DNA of 64,000 nt from Neopestalotiopsis rosae (taxonomy: Eukaryota; Ascomycota; Sordariomycetes; Amphisphaeriales; Sporocadaceae). This document shows positions 34,359 to 45,007 of this stretch, in pieces. The first letter of the stretch is position 1, and the number at the start of each line of letters is the position of its first letter. The position numbers and the translations under genes are program-made. The stretch is from contig JALGAS010000007.1 in the NCBI GenBank assembly GCA_023078685.1, forward strand, positions 2,418,001 to 2,482,000, read 5' to 3'. The notes under the pieces were generated by a model that was not told the origin of the DNA, searched no databases, and worked only from the letters and a program-made list of their open reading frames with translations.

Positions 34359-35588
34359 ATGAACTCACCTTCGCCGCCAAGAGCAGAGCCGAAGCTGCGC
34401 GACAGCTGCCATGCCTGTGCAGCTTCTAAGCTGAAATGTAGCAAAGAGAAACCATCTTGTGCTCGCTGTCTTAAGCGAAACAAGCCTTGCCAATATCTAG
34501 TGACACGACGGGCCGGTCGCCATCATGGCAGTCGGTCAAAAAAGGTTCCCACAATCAGCCCGGCGTCGGCCCCGGAACCGCAGCCGTTTAGCACGACGCC
34601 GCCAGATGGAGACTTCATGATTGAGGACTACTTTGCCACGCCCATTTCATTACAATTTCCCGACTTTGTCGATACCAGCAATGGATCCACAACACAAGAC
34701 TGGAGCACACATCCCGCACTATTCGACACAACCAACACATCGCCGCTGTTTGATACGAGCACGTTGAACTTTTTCGACGCCGCAGAATCCTTGTCGGCCC
34801 CATTGCAGCTGCCAACCTCCACTATACCGTTTCCTGAGATATCTCACGGCCTCCAAGGTCTGCCGACGGAGCACCACTGCGGATGCCTAGTCCAGGTGCT
34901 CCAGCTCATGAAGAAGTTGTCTCCGTCCACCCCAGTTCACTGTACAGCTTGGCCTGGCCAACAATTGGACAAGGACTCTGGGTCAGCACTTCTGCTGCAG
35001 CCCGTCATTGCGGAGAATCAATCTATATTAGGCACCATCGCTACCGTGCTCGCCTGTCCGTGCTCAGAGGACGGATTCCTTTTGAGCACAATTTGCTTAG
35101 TAGTACTCAAGGTCATGAGTCGTTACGAAGCAGCAGCACGATGCGCGTCATTATCGGCCTCCAATAGCTGCTCGGAAGATGCTCTAGTGGAGGATAGTGC
35201 GGCACAACTCACCGCCACAGGCAGCAGTGTCGCCGTACTTATAGGTAGCTACAAGGTCGAAGGGGAAGGGTTCGACCGCATGCGAGCTCATATTGTGCTG
35301 AGCGAGCTGCATCGGGTGCAAGGGCTTATGAAGGGGCTATCCGAACGGCTTCATGTAGCGGGCCGCAATGCAAAGGACGACAATATCCTACATGCCTCGC
35401 GCATGAACGTGGATTCAGGTGCAGTGACAGGTGCTGGAGCGTCAGCGGGAGAGGATGTGCCAATGGGCGATGCGACGGAAGCAGTGCTACCTTTCCATGC
35501 ATCCTTCTTTGGCCAACTGGAGGCCAATCTGCGCAGGCGTCTACGAAGGCTCTCTGAGTCAACTACCGATTTGGCGCGACGTGCATAG
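34359..35588 (+). CDS. AflR-like Zn2Cys6 transcription factor
   Basis: Single exon, 409 aa. The zinc cluster starts at residue 14 (CHACAASKLKCSKEKPSC, then CLKRNKPC). It is followed by YLVTRRAGRHHG, a Ser/Pro/Thr-rich linker and a C-terminal region with the HCGCLVQVLQLMKKL and LACPCSEDGFLLSTICLVVLKVMSRYEAAA-like blocks of the aflatoxin-regulatory-protein (AflR) family. Cognate family sites are TCG(N5)CGA-like palindromes, and such sequences occur in several promoters here. It is the most likely pathway-specific activator, working with the neighbouring coactivator. Targets are inferred. Confidence 0.93.
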   Translation: MNSPSPPRAEPKLRDSCHACAASKLKCSKEKPSCARCLKRNKPCQYLVTRRAGRHHGSRSKKVPTISPASAPEPQPFSTTPPDGDFMIEDYFATPISLQFPDFVDTSNGSTTQDWSTHPALFDTTNTSPLFDTSTLNFFDAAESLSAPLQLPTSTIPFPEISHGLQGLPTEHHCGCLVQVLQLMKKLSPSTPVHCTAWPGQQLDKDSGSALLLQPVIAENQSILGTIATVLACPCSEDGFLLSTICLVVLKVMSRYEAAARCASLSASNSCSEDALVEDSAAQLTATGSSVAVLIGSYKVEGEGFDRMRAHIVLSELHRVQGLMKGLSERLHVAGRNAKDDNILHASRMNVDSGAVTGAGASAGEDVPMGDATEAVLPFHASFFGQLEANLRRRLRRLSESTTDLARRA

Positions 35589-36608
35589 ACTGTTATTAAC
35601 TATCTGACGAAGTTGAACTATAGAACGAGACATTACAACAAGAAAGTATGCGCAGGCATGACACAATCAACCAGCGGTTTTCCTTTTTCCATAGATCGTT
35701 CGTTAGTTCGCACCTCAATATCCCATACATATGACAGACTATGCGAATCATGAAACTACTTCAACCTTGACATCATGAATCATGATCGCCTGAATGCTTA
35801 TGAACTGACCTCAGTAAGAGTAGAATACTGAGACTTTGAGGAGCGAATCACGTTGAGCTTAGCAGCCAAGCCGAGTCGCCAGCTGGTGCACTACATGAGA
35901 TCTCAAGGAACCTTTTGCGTACATTGGACGGCCGCAGGGGATGCTGTACCCGTAGGCGGTTGCCTGGATGTTGCATGGGGACCTTGGTGATGACACCCAG
36001 CGAGGATCTGTGCAGCCGGGCGTCTGACCATGCATAAAAGAATGGACTGAGCTTAGGGCTTACTGAACCGAAGAACCCTGTCGAGGATCTTCGGTTCAAT
36101 ACGAGAAGGGCATGCATTGGGATGGGAACCAGGGGACTTTGCGCCATCGGCCGAGAGTGAGACAAGGGCGCACGCTCCCGACAGCCGACGCCAAACCCAA
36201 TCTGCAGAATATTGAATATGTTTACAAAGTACCTAGATAAGTAGGTTTTCCCACGTGTGTGAGCCAATGGGCATCACTTGGGAAATCTGCAGGGGCGTGA
36301 CCTGATGTGGAATGGTGTTGTGCTTCCCGCGCGCAGAGCCGAATTGGGACGACCGCGCGGGAATCCAACCGTATTAGACTTTGCGCGCGTCTTTTGACAT
36401 ACTAATGAGACACTCGTCCAAAACCATTTCTCGCTTTCCGATGATGACCAATTGCTTTTGCAGATATGGGATGGCGAGGAAATGGCCGATATCAGTATTT
36501 CGTGCTTGGTATAGTAGCCTTATAAACGCGCGCTCTTTTATTTCACGACACATATACTAGAATTTCATACAGACAGCTGCATTGAGACCATTGTATATCA
36601 CAGGCAGA
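35589..36608. promoter_or_regulatory. Region upstream of the MFS exporter
   Basis: 1.02 kb. CCGACAGCCGA at 36178-36188 reads TCGGCTGTCGG on the complement. A TATA-like TATAAACG at 36521-36528 lies about 80 bp before the exporter ATG. No gene is seen. Confidence 0.45.
36521..36528 (+). promoter_or_regulatory. TATA-like box of the MFS exporter
   Basis: TATAAACG located 81 bp upstream of the ATG at 36609. The position fits a core promoter element. Confidence 0.4.
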
Positions 36609-38488
36609 ATGGATATTCCAGTGGAACTACGGGACTACTCCAAAAGGAGAGAAAGCGAAGAGGCTGTCGCCAATGAAGGCAACAGCGACGATGATGGCAA
36701 TGAGTACCTATCCGGGCTACGCCTCACCTACCTCTTCCTGGCACTGATATTGTGCATGCTGTTGGCCGTCATTGATTTGACGATAACAGCTACGGCGGTG
36801 CCCCACATCACAGATGAGTTTCATAGCCTGAACGATATTGGTTGGTACGCCTCGGTCTTCTTCATGACAGTAGCTTCGTCCCAGTCGTCGTGGGGCAAGA
36901 TCTACCGTTATTTCGACCTCAAAAACATGTTTCTGCTCGCCATGGGTATCTTCGAACTCGGCAATGTTATATGTGGTAAGTCCGGCCTGTCGGACTGTTC
37001 GGTCACGCCCCTAAGCATAGTATACTGACTACTTACAGGTGCGGCACCAACTAGTAATGCCTTGATCGTCGGCCGTGCCATCACAGGTATAGGCGCGGCG
37101 GGCGTTATCGCGGGTTGCTTCACTGTGGCAGCATTCGCCGTACGTCCGAGCAAGCGCCCCGCATTCACAGGAGGCCTTGCGGCAACATACGGCGTTGGCT
37201 CTAGTATTGGGCCTATCATAGGAGGAGTCCTCTCCGACAGAGTTTCCTGGCGTTGGTGGTATGTGTATTTTTTCTCAATATCTTTGAAAAAGAACATCAC
37301 TAACTAACAACGAACGCAGCTTCTACATAAACCTCCCCATTGGTGGTTTTGCTGCCATCGTTCTGTTCCTCTTCTTCAAGAGCCCGGCTCATTCCCGGAA
37401 CGAGGCTGATCATCGAGCTTCATGGAGAGAGAAGATGCTGCAAATGGATTTCCCGGGCTTTTTCTGCTGCATCGCGGCTGTGACATGTCTACTACTTGCC
37501 CTGCTCTGGGGAGGCACAACGAAAAGTTGGAACTCGTCCGATGTTATTGGGACGCTCGTGGGATTCTTTCTATTCACCGCCCTGTTCGCTGTGGTAGAAT
37601 GGAAGTCGGGCGAGCGCGCAATGGTCGTCCCTCGCATCATGAAGCAGAGAGTCGTCTTATTTGGAACTATCGGCGGCTTCTTGTGAGTTGAAAGATCCTT
37701 TCTATGATACGTATTGAACGCGTGAGACTAACGTATCATCCAAGCGCTGGTGGTGCACAATTTGTATTGGTCTATTACGTGCCGATCTATTTTCAGGCCA
37801 TTCTTGGCACCTCGGCCCAGGATAGCGGTGTCAGAAACTTGCCTTACATTATTGGCAGTAGTAAGCCGGCTCCAGCATCCTCCGTGCCCGCAATCAGTGC
37901 TTACAAATTCTAGCCATAACTACAATCGTGGCCGGTACCACCATCTCTGCCACTGGATACTTCACGCCTCTCATAGTCGGTGGAGGGGCTCTGTGGACCG
38001 TTTCTGCCGGCCTCATCTACACGTGGTCACCAACAACTACTACTGGGCAATGGATCGGCTATCAAGCCTTGGCAGGTTTGGCGGTCGGACTTTGCTACCA
38101 GCCCCCGATCCTTGCGGCACAGGCGCTGGCCGCCCCCACGGACGTTGCGGCTACTTCGGCCATACTGCTGTTTTTCCAGACCATGGGCGGTGCCTTCATG
38201 GTGTCGGCAGCGCAGACAGCGTTTTCCAATGGCCTCATTCATAAGCTCGTGCAATACTCCCCCGGGACCGACGTGCAGGCAGTTATTGCCACTGGTCTGC
38301 AGGAACTGCGTGTCAGATACACTGGGGCGGAGCTAGAAGCCATCATCCAGAGCTACATGGACGGGCTGAAGATTTCTTTCGCCATTATCATTGCTTTGAC
38401 TGGTGCCTCCACGGTCGCTGGGATCTTCATGCCGTGGAAATCCTTCAAGACCATACAGGCGGAGAAAAACGTGGAGAACTCGGATTAA
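36609..38488 (+). CDS. MFS multidrug-type exporter (DHA2, 14-TM)
   Basis: Five exons join in phase: 36609-36975, 37039-37258, 37320-37682, 37745-37860 and 37914-38488, about 546 aa. After a polar 40-residue N-terminus, transmembrane segments begin at LTYLFLALILCMLLAVIDLT. The signature IVGRAITGIGAAGVIAG and the antiporter motif C-like GSSIGPIIGGVLSD are present, followed by FYINLPIGG. These mark the DHA2 drug:proton antiporter group that includes aflatoxin-, geodin- and HC-toxin-type pumps. It probably exports the cluster product or protects the producer. It is one of only two cluster genes without a head-to-head partner. Confidence 0.95.
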
Positions 38489-39615
38489 ACGCCATGACGT
38501 TCCTCAAGGAACAAATCTGGATTCATAGAGAGTGCCTATATCCATTATAGAATTGAATTGGAGGCAAACATTCAGGCACCATCAGTCTCATAGTATATAC
38601 ATAGGTAAAGGGGCAGGCAAGACTTCTTTCTATTTTCAAACTTGAATATATTGATATATGACGTTTGCAACTTTATAGTATATCTGAAGTCTCAGATCGC
38701 TGTCATCTTTCGAGCAAAAAGATATTCCATTCTTGCCTTAATTTACTAACTGTTCTAATCTGGCGGGGATAGTCTTTACAAGTAGACGTACTGCAGAGTT
38801 CATGAAGCCAATGCCAGGACTCTGGCAAGTTCTTTCTCAATAAACGTTAATTATGTATAACCACCAGGCAGTGCGTCGCATGGCAAATTTGAGCCACATT
38901 ATGGATCTCAGCCGTATGTCAGAAATCAAAAAGGCAATGATCGTTCGGAGCGGCTCGGGCCCGATATGACTCGTGCAATGCACCCCATTGGACCAGAAGG
39001 CCGAAAGAAATCCTTAAGGAAGCAATACCTGCACAGATACCCTGTGCAGCACGCAAAAGCGCCAAGCCAACAAGGCTCATATCTAGTGCTTAGAATGGTG
39101 TCGAAGGTTTGAACGTTCCGCTTTTCATCGGATGCCGACTTATAATCCGTCCAATTAGGGCAGTGTCAGTAGTGAGGCAATGCTGACTTTCAAGTCTTTA
39201 CCAACTGACCTCCATGTTTGGAAGGACAGAATGCGCAGTGGTCGTTGTTTTCTTCTTCCAAACGAACCAAAAGGAAAGGGATACTCGATAGCGGCTGATA
39301 TTAGCTGATGAACAGTATAGCCAGTCGAACATGAGTCTCATAATATTTGCTGCTAACCCCTACGCGACAGTTGGACCTAGATATTATACTAAGGCTAGTG
39401 TGGTGACATGTGAAACTCCATATGAACAGAGCTAAGTTATTACACATTTTCCCAGATTACTCAAATCACGCAAGACTGTTTTACCAAAAGTTGTTCAAAA
39501 GGGACAAAATTTCACATTCTCGAATTGACCCAGCTTGCAAAGACAATATGCCATTTTATGAATAAAAGGTCAAGACATGTACTCTAGTGAAATGGGCATC
39601 TAGACTGGATACAAT
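38489..39615. other. Convergent intergenic region with possible gene relic
   Basis: 1.13 kb of AT-rich sequence between the MFS exporter and the scytalone-dehydratase-like gene, whose stops face each other. Apart from the short minus-strand frame at 38919-39080, listed separately, I see nothing. Confidence 0.45.
38919..39080 (-). pseudogene. Possible relic of a DUF1772/HypC-type anthrone oxygenase
   Basis: A 53-codon minus-strand frame starts with an ATG. It reads a hydrophobic, small-residue-rich stretch (LLRAAQGICAGIASLRIS), then directly LLVQWGALHESYRARAAP. The order resembles the first helix and the L-x-QW..Y..R..P part of DUF1772 anthrone oxygenases, with the intervening loop missing. 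The frame stops soon after. A gene of this family is expected in the pathway and is otherwise missing. The match is by eye only and short, so chance resemblance is quite possible. Confidence 0.25.
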
Positions 39616-40222
39616 CTAATTTTCGCCAAACATCTCATCGTAGTTGTACTCCGACCATCGAATGTCGGGACAGAGACCAGCAAATTTCCAAACTCCGTCG
39701 ACGCGTTTGAACCAAGTAGTGGCACCTCCGTGCGCGTGCCCCTTTTTGGCGACTTCCTTCATACCGCTGTCCGCATATCGCTGGTGGGCGACGCGAACCT
39801 GGTGTCGGCCGGTGATTTCATTGTCCGAGGTCTTCTCCCACTTGGAAGCCCCGATGAAGTGCTGAGTCTTCAAAAGTGGGTTGCCCAGGAACTTGGGATC
39901 CGAGGCCAAGGGGATGAAGTCGTCCGCCGGCATGGACTCCCAAATCTTTCCCATGACCTGGGTGTAGTCAATCTGTTTGGCCTGCTGTCAGTTGGCAGTC
40001 GGATGCATGTGGTCGCGTATAAGTACTTACCCGCATAGTGGGGGCAAGGACAGTCCGCAAACGGTCCCAGTCCTTTCCCGCATGTTAGCATGCTTGAACT
40101 GGAAGCACACGATGACTCTTTGAGGATATCTAAGTACTCACCTTTGTGTCAAAGCTCTCAGCCCAATCGTAGACAGCGGCCAGACATCCAATGACGTCGT
40201 CAGCTGCTGGTTGGGAAGACAT
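39616..40222 (-). CDS. Scytalone-dehydratase-like protein (MdpB/VerA-pair type)
   Basis: Three exons (40222-40142, 40072-40031 and about 39981-39616) give about 162 aa, normal for the fold. The active-site pattern is preserved: [16 protein letters not shown] supplies the tyrosine/aspartate, then HFIG and [12 protein letters not shown] supply the histidines. The C-terminal [12 protein letters not shown] closes the barrel. In monodictyphenone, cladofulvin and agnestin pathways such a protein acts with a versicolorin-reductase-like SDR to deoxygenate emodin to chrysophanol. That SDR is encoded divergently 491 bp away. The third-exon acceptor may be at 39984 or 39981. Confidence 0.88.
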
Positions 40223-40713
40223 TTTGACAGGTGTGGATGTTATGCGCGAACAGAGCTGGTGGGACAAGTAGTTCAAGACATATGCAATACAAGAAAAAAG
40301 TTGAAAATCCTGGGGGTATCACAAATACATGGATATTATACTCTTCGCAGTCTGTTTTATGAAGTATGCTTTAGTTGTTAAAGATTTGGGGACTCCGACA
40401 CAATCTCACATCGGCCTCCGAGGTGATACGGCGTCGGCCTATAGTTCAGAATTCGGGCCCGTCAGCTGCATTTCCAACTCGGAGAAATCCGCGAAAATCG
40501 GACGGCGCTTTCTTGGTCTTCGAAAATACCATGAAATCGCGGACAACTGGACAACTGGACATTTTCGATTGTCCGGTACGACGTCTTCATGCTCAAGTCT
40601 TAAGAGCATTTCTGCAACCTATTTGCCGGTATACTTGGCTCACTGCACTTCAATATCCGTTGAAACAACACAACATTAGATCTGAAAACTTTACTTGGCA
40701 AATTCGCGCTGCA
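40223..40713. promoter_or_regulatory. Bidirectional promoter of the deoxygenation pair
   Basis: 491 bp. The palindrome-type site TCGGCCTCCGA is at 40411-40421, and TCGGA or complement is at about 40394, 40416, 40479 and 40498, about four times the chance rate. Confidence 0.5.
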
Positions 40714-41647
40714 ATGTTATCAGCTACTCAACACATTCCCTTTCGTCTTGATGGCAAGGTTGCCCTCGTCACGGGTTCTGGCCGAGGCATCGGCGCAGCC
40801 ATGGCTACTGAGCTAGGTAGAGCCGGAGCCAAGGTCATTGTAAACTACGCCAACTCCAAAGAGTCTGCCGAGAAGCTGGTCGAAGAGATCAAGAAGCTGG
40901 GCACGGATGCGGTTGCCTTGCAGGCTGATGTCAGCAAGGTGCCGCAGACGGTTCGGCTGTTTGACGAGGCCATCAAGGTCTGGGGAGGACTCGACATTGT
41001 CTGCTCCAATGCCGGCGTGGTCTCATTTGGCCATCTCGAAGAAGTTACTGAGGTATATCATCGTCCTACCAAACTTCTTTTGAATTTCTGATGCCCGTCT
41101 TGGGCAATACTAATATTCGCGCTTTTTGTTTACAGGAGGAGTTTGATCGTGTATTCACCATCAACACCCGTGGACAGTTCTTCGTTGCGCGAGAAGCCTA
41201 CAAGCATCTCAATGAAGGAGGCAGAATCATTATGATGAGCTCCAATACAGCGCACGCATTTGCAGTCCCTCGTCACTCTCTGTACTCGGGCTCTAAAGGA
41301 GCCATTGAGTCATTTGTCAAGGTTCTAGCCATCGACTGTGGCAAGAAGAAGATCACTGTCAACGCTGTCGCTCCCGGGGGTACCGTGACGGACATGTTTC
41401 ACGATGTCTCACAGCACTACATCCCAGGCGGTGAGAAGTACACCGCCGAGGAACGTCAGCAGGTAAGCAATCCCCCGTACATCACGAATGTGGCTTTGCA
41501 TGCTAACTTGGTCAGATGGCTGCTCATGCTTCACCTCTCGTCCGTAATGGCTATCCTGTCGACATTGCCAATGCTGTGGTCTTCTTGGCCAGTAAAGAAG
41601 GAGAGTGGGTCAATGGCAAGACTATTGGTGTTGATGGAGGATCTTAG
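40714..41647 (+). CDS. Versicolorin-reductase-like SDR (AflM/MdpC-like)
   Basis: Three exons, 40714-41052, 41136-41462 and 41516-41647, give 265 aa. The classical SDR motifs are intact: TGSGRGIG (residues 20-27), SNAG, IMMSSN with the serine, LYSGSKGA with the catalytic tyrosine and lysine, NAVAPGG and the C-terminal GVDGGS. These match the naphthol/anthrahydroquinone reductase subfamily that reduces hydroxyanthraquinones. Together with the adjacent scytalone-dehydratase-like enzyme it should remove a phenolic hydroxyl from emodin-type intermediates. An upstream in-frame extension is not needed; the ATG precedes a family-like N-terminus. Confidence 0.93.
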
Positions 41648-42200
41648 ATGTTGTTGTTGTGTGATATAGGTAGACCAAAACGTGCTCAGATTTGTGCCCT
41701 TTCGAGAAATTAGAGCTTGTTACCCTGAACTTTAGCTCTCTTACAGCGAGCAACTTCGTACAGCAGAATCGTTATACAGTAGTGGGACATTATACAAGAA
41801 TTCTTGTCATTGACATCCAAGGCCACTATTGGGGTGCCCACTGTAGAATATTAATCAAAACAACCAGCTCTTCTATCACAATATCCGACCGAGCCATAGG
41901 CGCAAAAGTGGGAGCTCCATACCCAGCTCAAGCTAGTGTAGAGACATATACGACGCAATATTTTCATCCGTGATCACAATTCTGTAAACTCGTAAGTCCG
42001 TTGTGACTTAGTTTCAAGTCCGTCAATAGACTCTTCAATCTTTACATCGCAAATGGCATTGAAAATCAACATCGCAGCTTGACTACAGTGGCATTTTGGT
42101 AGGTTTCCAGGAAACCCCGTCAGAGAATGGGTTCATCAGGTATACAATACTACCTAAACTCTATCATTACCACAAAGCTAGGTTATTAAACTTTTTTTCT
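41648..42200. other. Convergent intergenic region with repeat copy C
   Basis: 553 bp between the stops of the SDR and the ligase. It holds repeat copy C and no gene. Confidence 0.5.
41877..41959. repeat. Dispersed repeat, copy C
   Basis: Same block order as copy B: CACAATATCC, GAGCCATAGG, GCAAAAGTGGGAGCTCC, CCCAGCTCAAGCTAGTGTAGAGA, CATATACGACGCAA. On the minus strand a TAGCTTGAGCTGG string resembles a polymerase III A box, which would fit a SINE-like origin. That last point is speculative. Confidence 0.65.
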
Positions 42201-44088
42201 TTATCTTTTCCCATCAATATACCTCATGACGGCTTCCTTGATTTGTGATTTTACGATTTTTCGAGTGTCGTTAACCGGGAATGTTGTCATACCAAGCGCT
42301 TCCAAGGAGATAATTCCGGCCAGCTGGTAGTCGGTCCCTAGGAGACGAACCACCTGATCTTGAATTGCGTGAGCATCTACCTGCTTGAGGGTCTGCAACA
42401 CTGCAAACAGTACTTGTCCATACACTGGATCGGGTATTGCAATGACCGAGGCCTACAGAATTGAGTGGTTAGGATCTTCGGAAGAGCTATAGCAGTACTC
42501 AACGTACCTGTGACCCAGTCAGGTCCTCTAGACAGCTTTCAATCACGAAAGGCATAACGAGATGTCCGTCAGATACTATTGTATCCTTGCTTCTGCCCAG
42601 GATATAAACAGTACCGTCATCTGTCATCATGGCTACGTCGCCAGTAATGAACCATCTCTGACCACCTTGATGATAAAAGGAGCCGGCCGATTCGCCATGG
42701 AGGTAATGGCGTATGATACTTTCAGATGAGAGATGCAATTGACCGGGACGGCCTCTTTCCGCGATTTCCTCCCTCTCGGTGTCCCATATCCTGACTGCTG
42801 CTCCTCGAGCGGTTTTGCCGACAGGACAAATCTGACCGAAAAATGGCACACCGCTTGGAGCGATGTCGAGAAAAGACCACTCAAAGCAGGCACCTCCTTC
42901 GGTCATTCCGTGATTTATGCACACATCAGCATGCGGGAATAGAGAGTTACATTTGGCCAGCACGTTCTTGGTCACCGCGTCTCCGCCAACCTGCACCGTC
43001 TTGACCGAGGACATGTCTATCTGGTGTGTTTCCAAGTGAGCAGCTAGCGCATGTGCCATTGCTGGCGTCAGGACGACAAATGAGGCATAATTTAGTCGGA
43101 TGGCATCCAACATGTCGTCCACATCAAAGCCCCGACCCGTCATGACCACCGCTCCGCCTTCCGCCCACGTCTGAACCGTTTGCGCAGGGGCGATGCCGCG
43201 GGAGTTGTGGGCCTGCTGAAGAGCATAGGATGAATTGATTTGATTGATGAGCCACGACCAGGAGCGCACCATGTGTGCCGCACCACCCACGCGGAGCGGG
43301 CAGCCCTTGGGCCGTTCTGATGTTCCAGACGTGAACATGATAGAGTACAGACGGTCGGGATCGTCGCATCTGGCCTCTTCGACCAAGGCATCCATGTCTG
43401 ACGGATGCGCAATACCGTCCGACACCAATCTCGTCATTCGTTCCCATCCATGCTCTTGAACCTCTTTCAAAGAGACTTTGAGTGGTTCTGGGATGCTTGT
43501 AGCGCCAAGTATGCCATCCATGGCTTTGGCCTCAATGGCGCTGGGTATCACAACGACCTGTGGTCGAGTTACTTGCAGGATAGATGCCATTTTCTGTGAT
43601 TTGAGGTCATCCGATACTTCAGCCGGATCCACGGAGATGAATGTCAACCTTGCCAAGATACAAGCCCACAAGAGCAGTGCATAATGTCCACCATTCGGCA
43701 CAAGCATGAGCAACGTTGAACCGGGCGCGACACCCTTTTCTCTGAGCCCTATAGCCATATTCACGGCTGTATGATGCAAATGTCTGTAAGTAAGCATCAG
43801 GCACTTCCCATCCACAGGGCCACGTTCTCTTTCACGAGGATTACTTGGCGCAATCAAGTGGTCAAGCGCGTCAGCGGACTCGTGCAAGCATATCACGGCA
43901 GGGCCATCCGGCTTTTGGCGCAAGCCATTCTCAATCAGTGAGAAGATCGAAATACTGTTGTCTAGAGGCCCTGCGTCGATCTCAGCTTTGAGTTGGACCA
44001 TGTTGGCGGCCCTTTTTGACCGCTGGTTGGCGATTGGGCAAACAAAACGACAGGGTTTGTTTGATGGCACAAGAAACCGGCCAGACAT
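42201..44088 (-). CDS. AMP-dependent acyl-CoA ligase/synthetase (MdpI-like)
   Basis: Two exons, 44088-42508 and 42452-42201, give about 610 aa. A later in-frame ATG at 44001 would give an N-terminus 29 residues shorter and is equally possible. Adenylation motifs are clear: YSIMFTSGTSERPKG (phosphate loop), the INHGMTEGG core, WFITGDVAMM and YILGRSKD. The C-terminal domain ends with DTRKIVKSQI, carrying candidate catalytic lysines. The enzyme should activate a carboxylate with ATP, probably as a CoA thioester. A homologous gene, mdpI, sits in monodictyphenone/shamixanthone clusters. It is divergent from the prenyltransferase, suggesting joint control. Substrate is unknown. Confidence 0.9.
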
Positions 44089-45007
44089 GTAAATGATATA
44101 ATCAGCGACGCCAAAAAGTTGTACTCTGGTTCAAAATGACGAAATTGCATACGACTGTTTTATTAAGTATCAACCTCTATATTGTATGATTTCAGTGCAG
44201 CGCCCCTAAGACAAACTCCTATAGTAGATTGGTCAGATCAACAAGAACGACGCCAAACACATCCCCGCGATACTCGGAAACATAATTCAGCACATGGGTA
44301 CAATAATAGCCCAACACAAACTTTTCACGAGCCAGTTCTTATTTCATGAGCACTTGACTTCACCAATAGTATGGCCGCTGACAGATTACTCGCCGGCTGC
44401 AGTCAGCTGGGTGTGGCTGCCCATCACCACCAGAGACGCTCCGAAATCCTTCACGGACTCCGAGTCCAATCATATGCACGGTCGGGTATCGGAGTGCTCG
44501 GCTTCAACAATCCACTCGAAAGTCTTTGCGGCACGTTTCTATAGGTTCGCAGTTCGTAATTTGACAAGGCTTCGATGTACGCGACGTGTGGACTCGGACG
44601 TAGCTACCTACCTATATGAATACTCGGGGCGTTTACTTGGACATTTAGTCTAGGCCAACAACACAGGATTAGCGATTGGAACATGCTTTGGAGGATCTTC
44701 CATTGTGGAGCACATATTTTGGATCGTGTACGTCTCCGATGAATGTTACTGTCTGGTCAAAAACGCCATCCGCGGAGTATAAGCGGCCTCGGGCAATAGG
44801 TGCGAGAGCATTGTACAACAATTCGGAAATTGTATTTCTGTGCAAGACAGCTAGCAGCATCAAGGTGCCCTGCGTCTTATATACATATCACCTCATTTAA
44901 TCTAGTGTTTTGTTCTACAAGCCAGGTTCAAGTAGTCAAAAGTTAAAAGTAATTGTACTTCTTTCTACTTTAGACATACTCAACAAAAGTGCTGAGAGAT
45001 ACTCGCC
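44089..45007. promoter_or_regulatory. Bidirectional promoter of ligase and prenyltransferase
   Basis: 919 bp. It contains TCGGGTATCGG at 44482-44492, identical to the element in the PKS/thioesterase promoter. TCGGA or complement occurs at about 44274, 44439, 44459, 44489, 44594, 44738 and 44822, about four times the chance rate. Confidence 0.5.
44482..44492 (+). promoter_or_regulatory. TCGGGTATCGG element (ligase/prenyltransferase)
   Basis: The second exact copy of the 11-mer of the core promoter, in another head-to-head promoter of the cluster. Confidence 0.4.
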
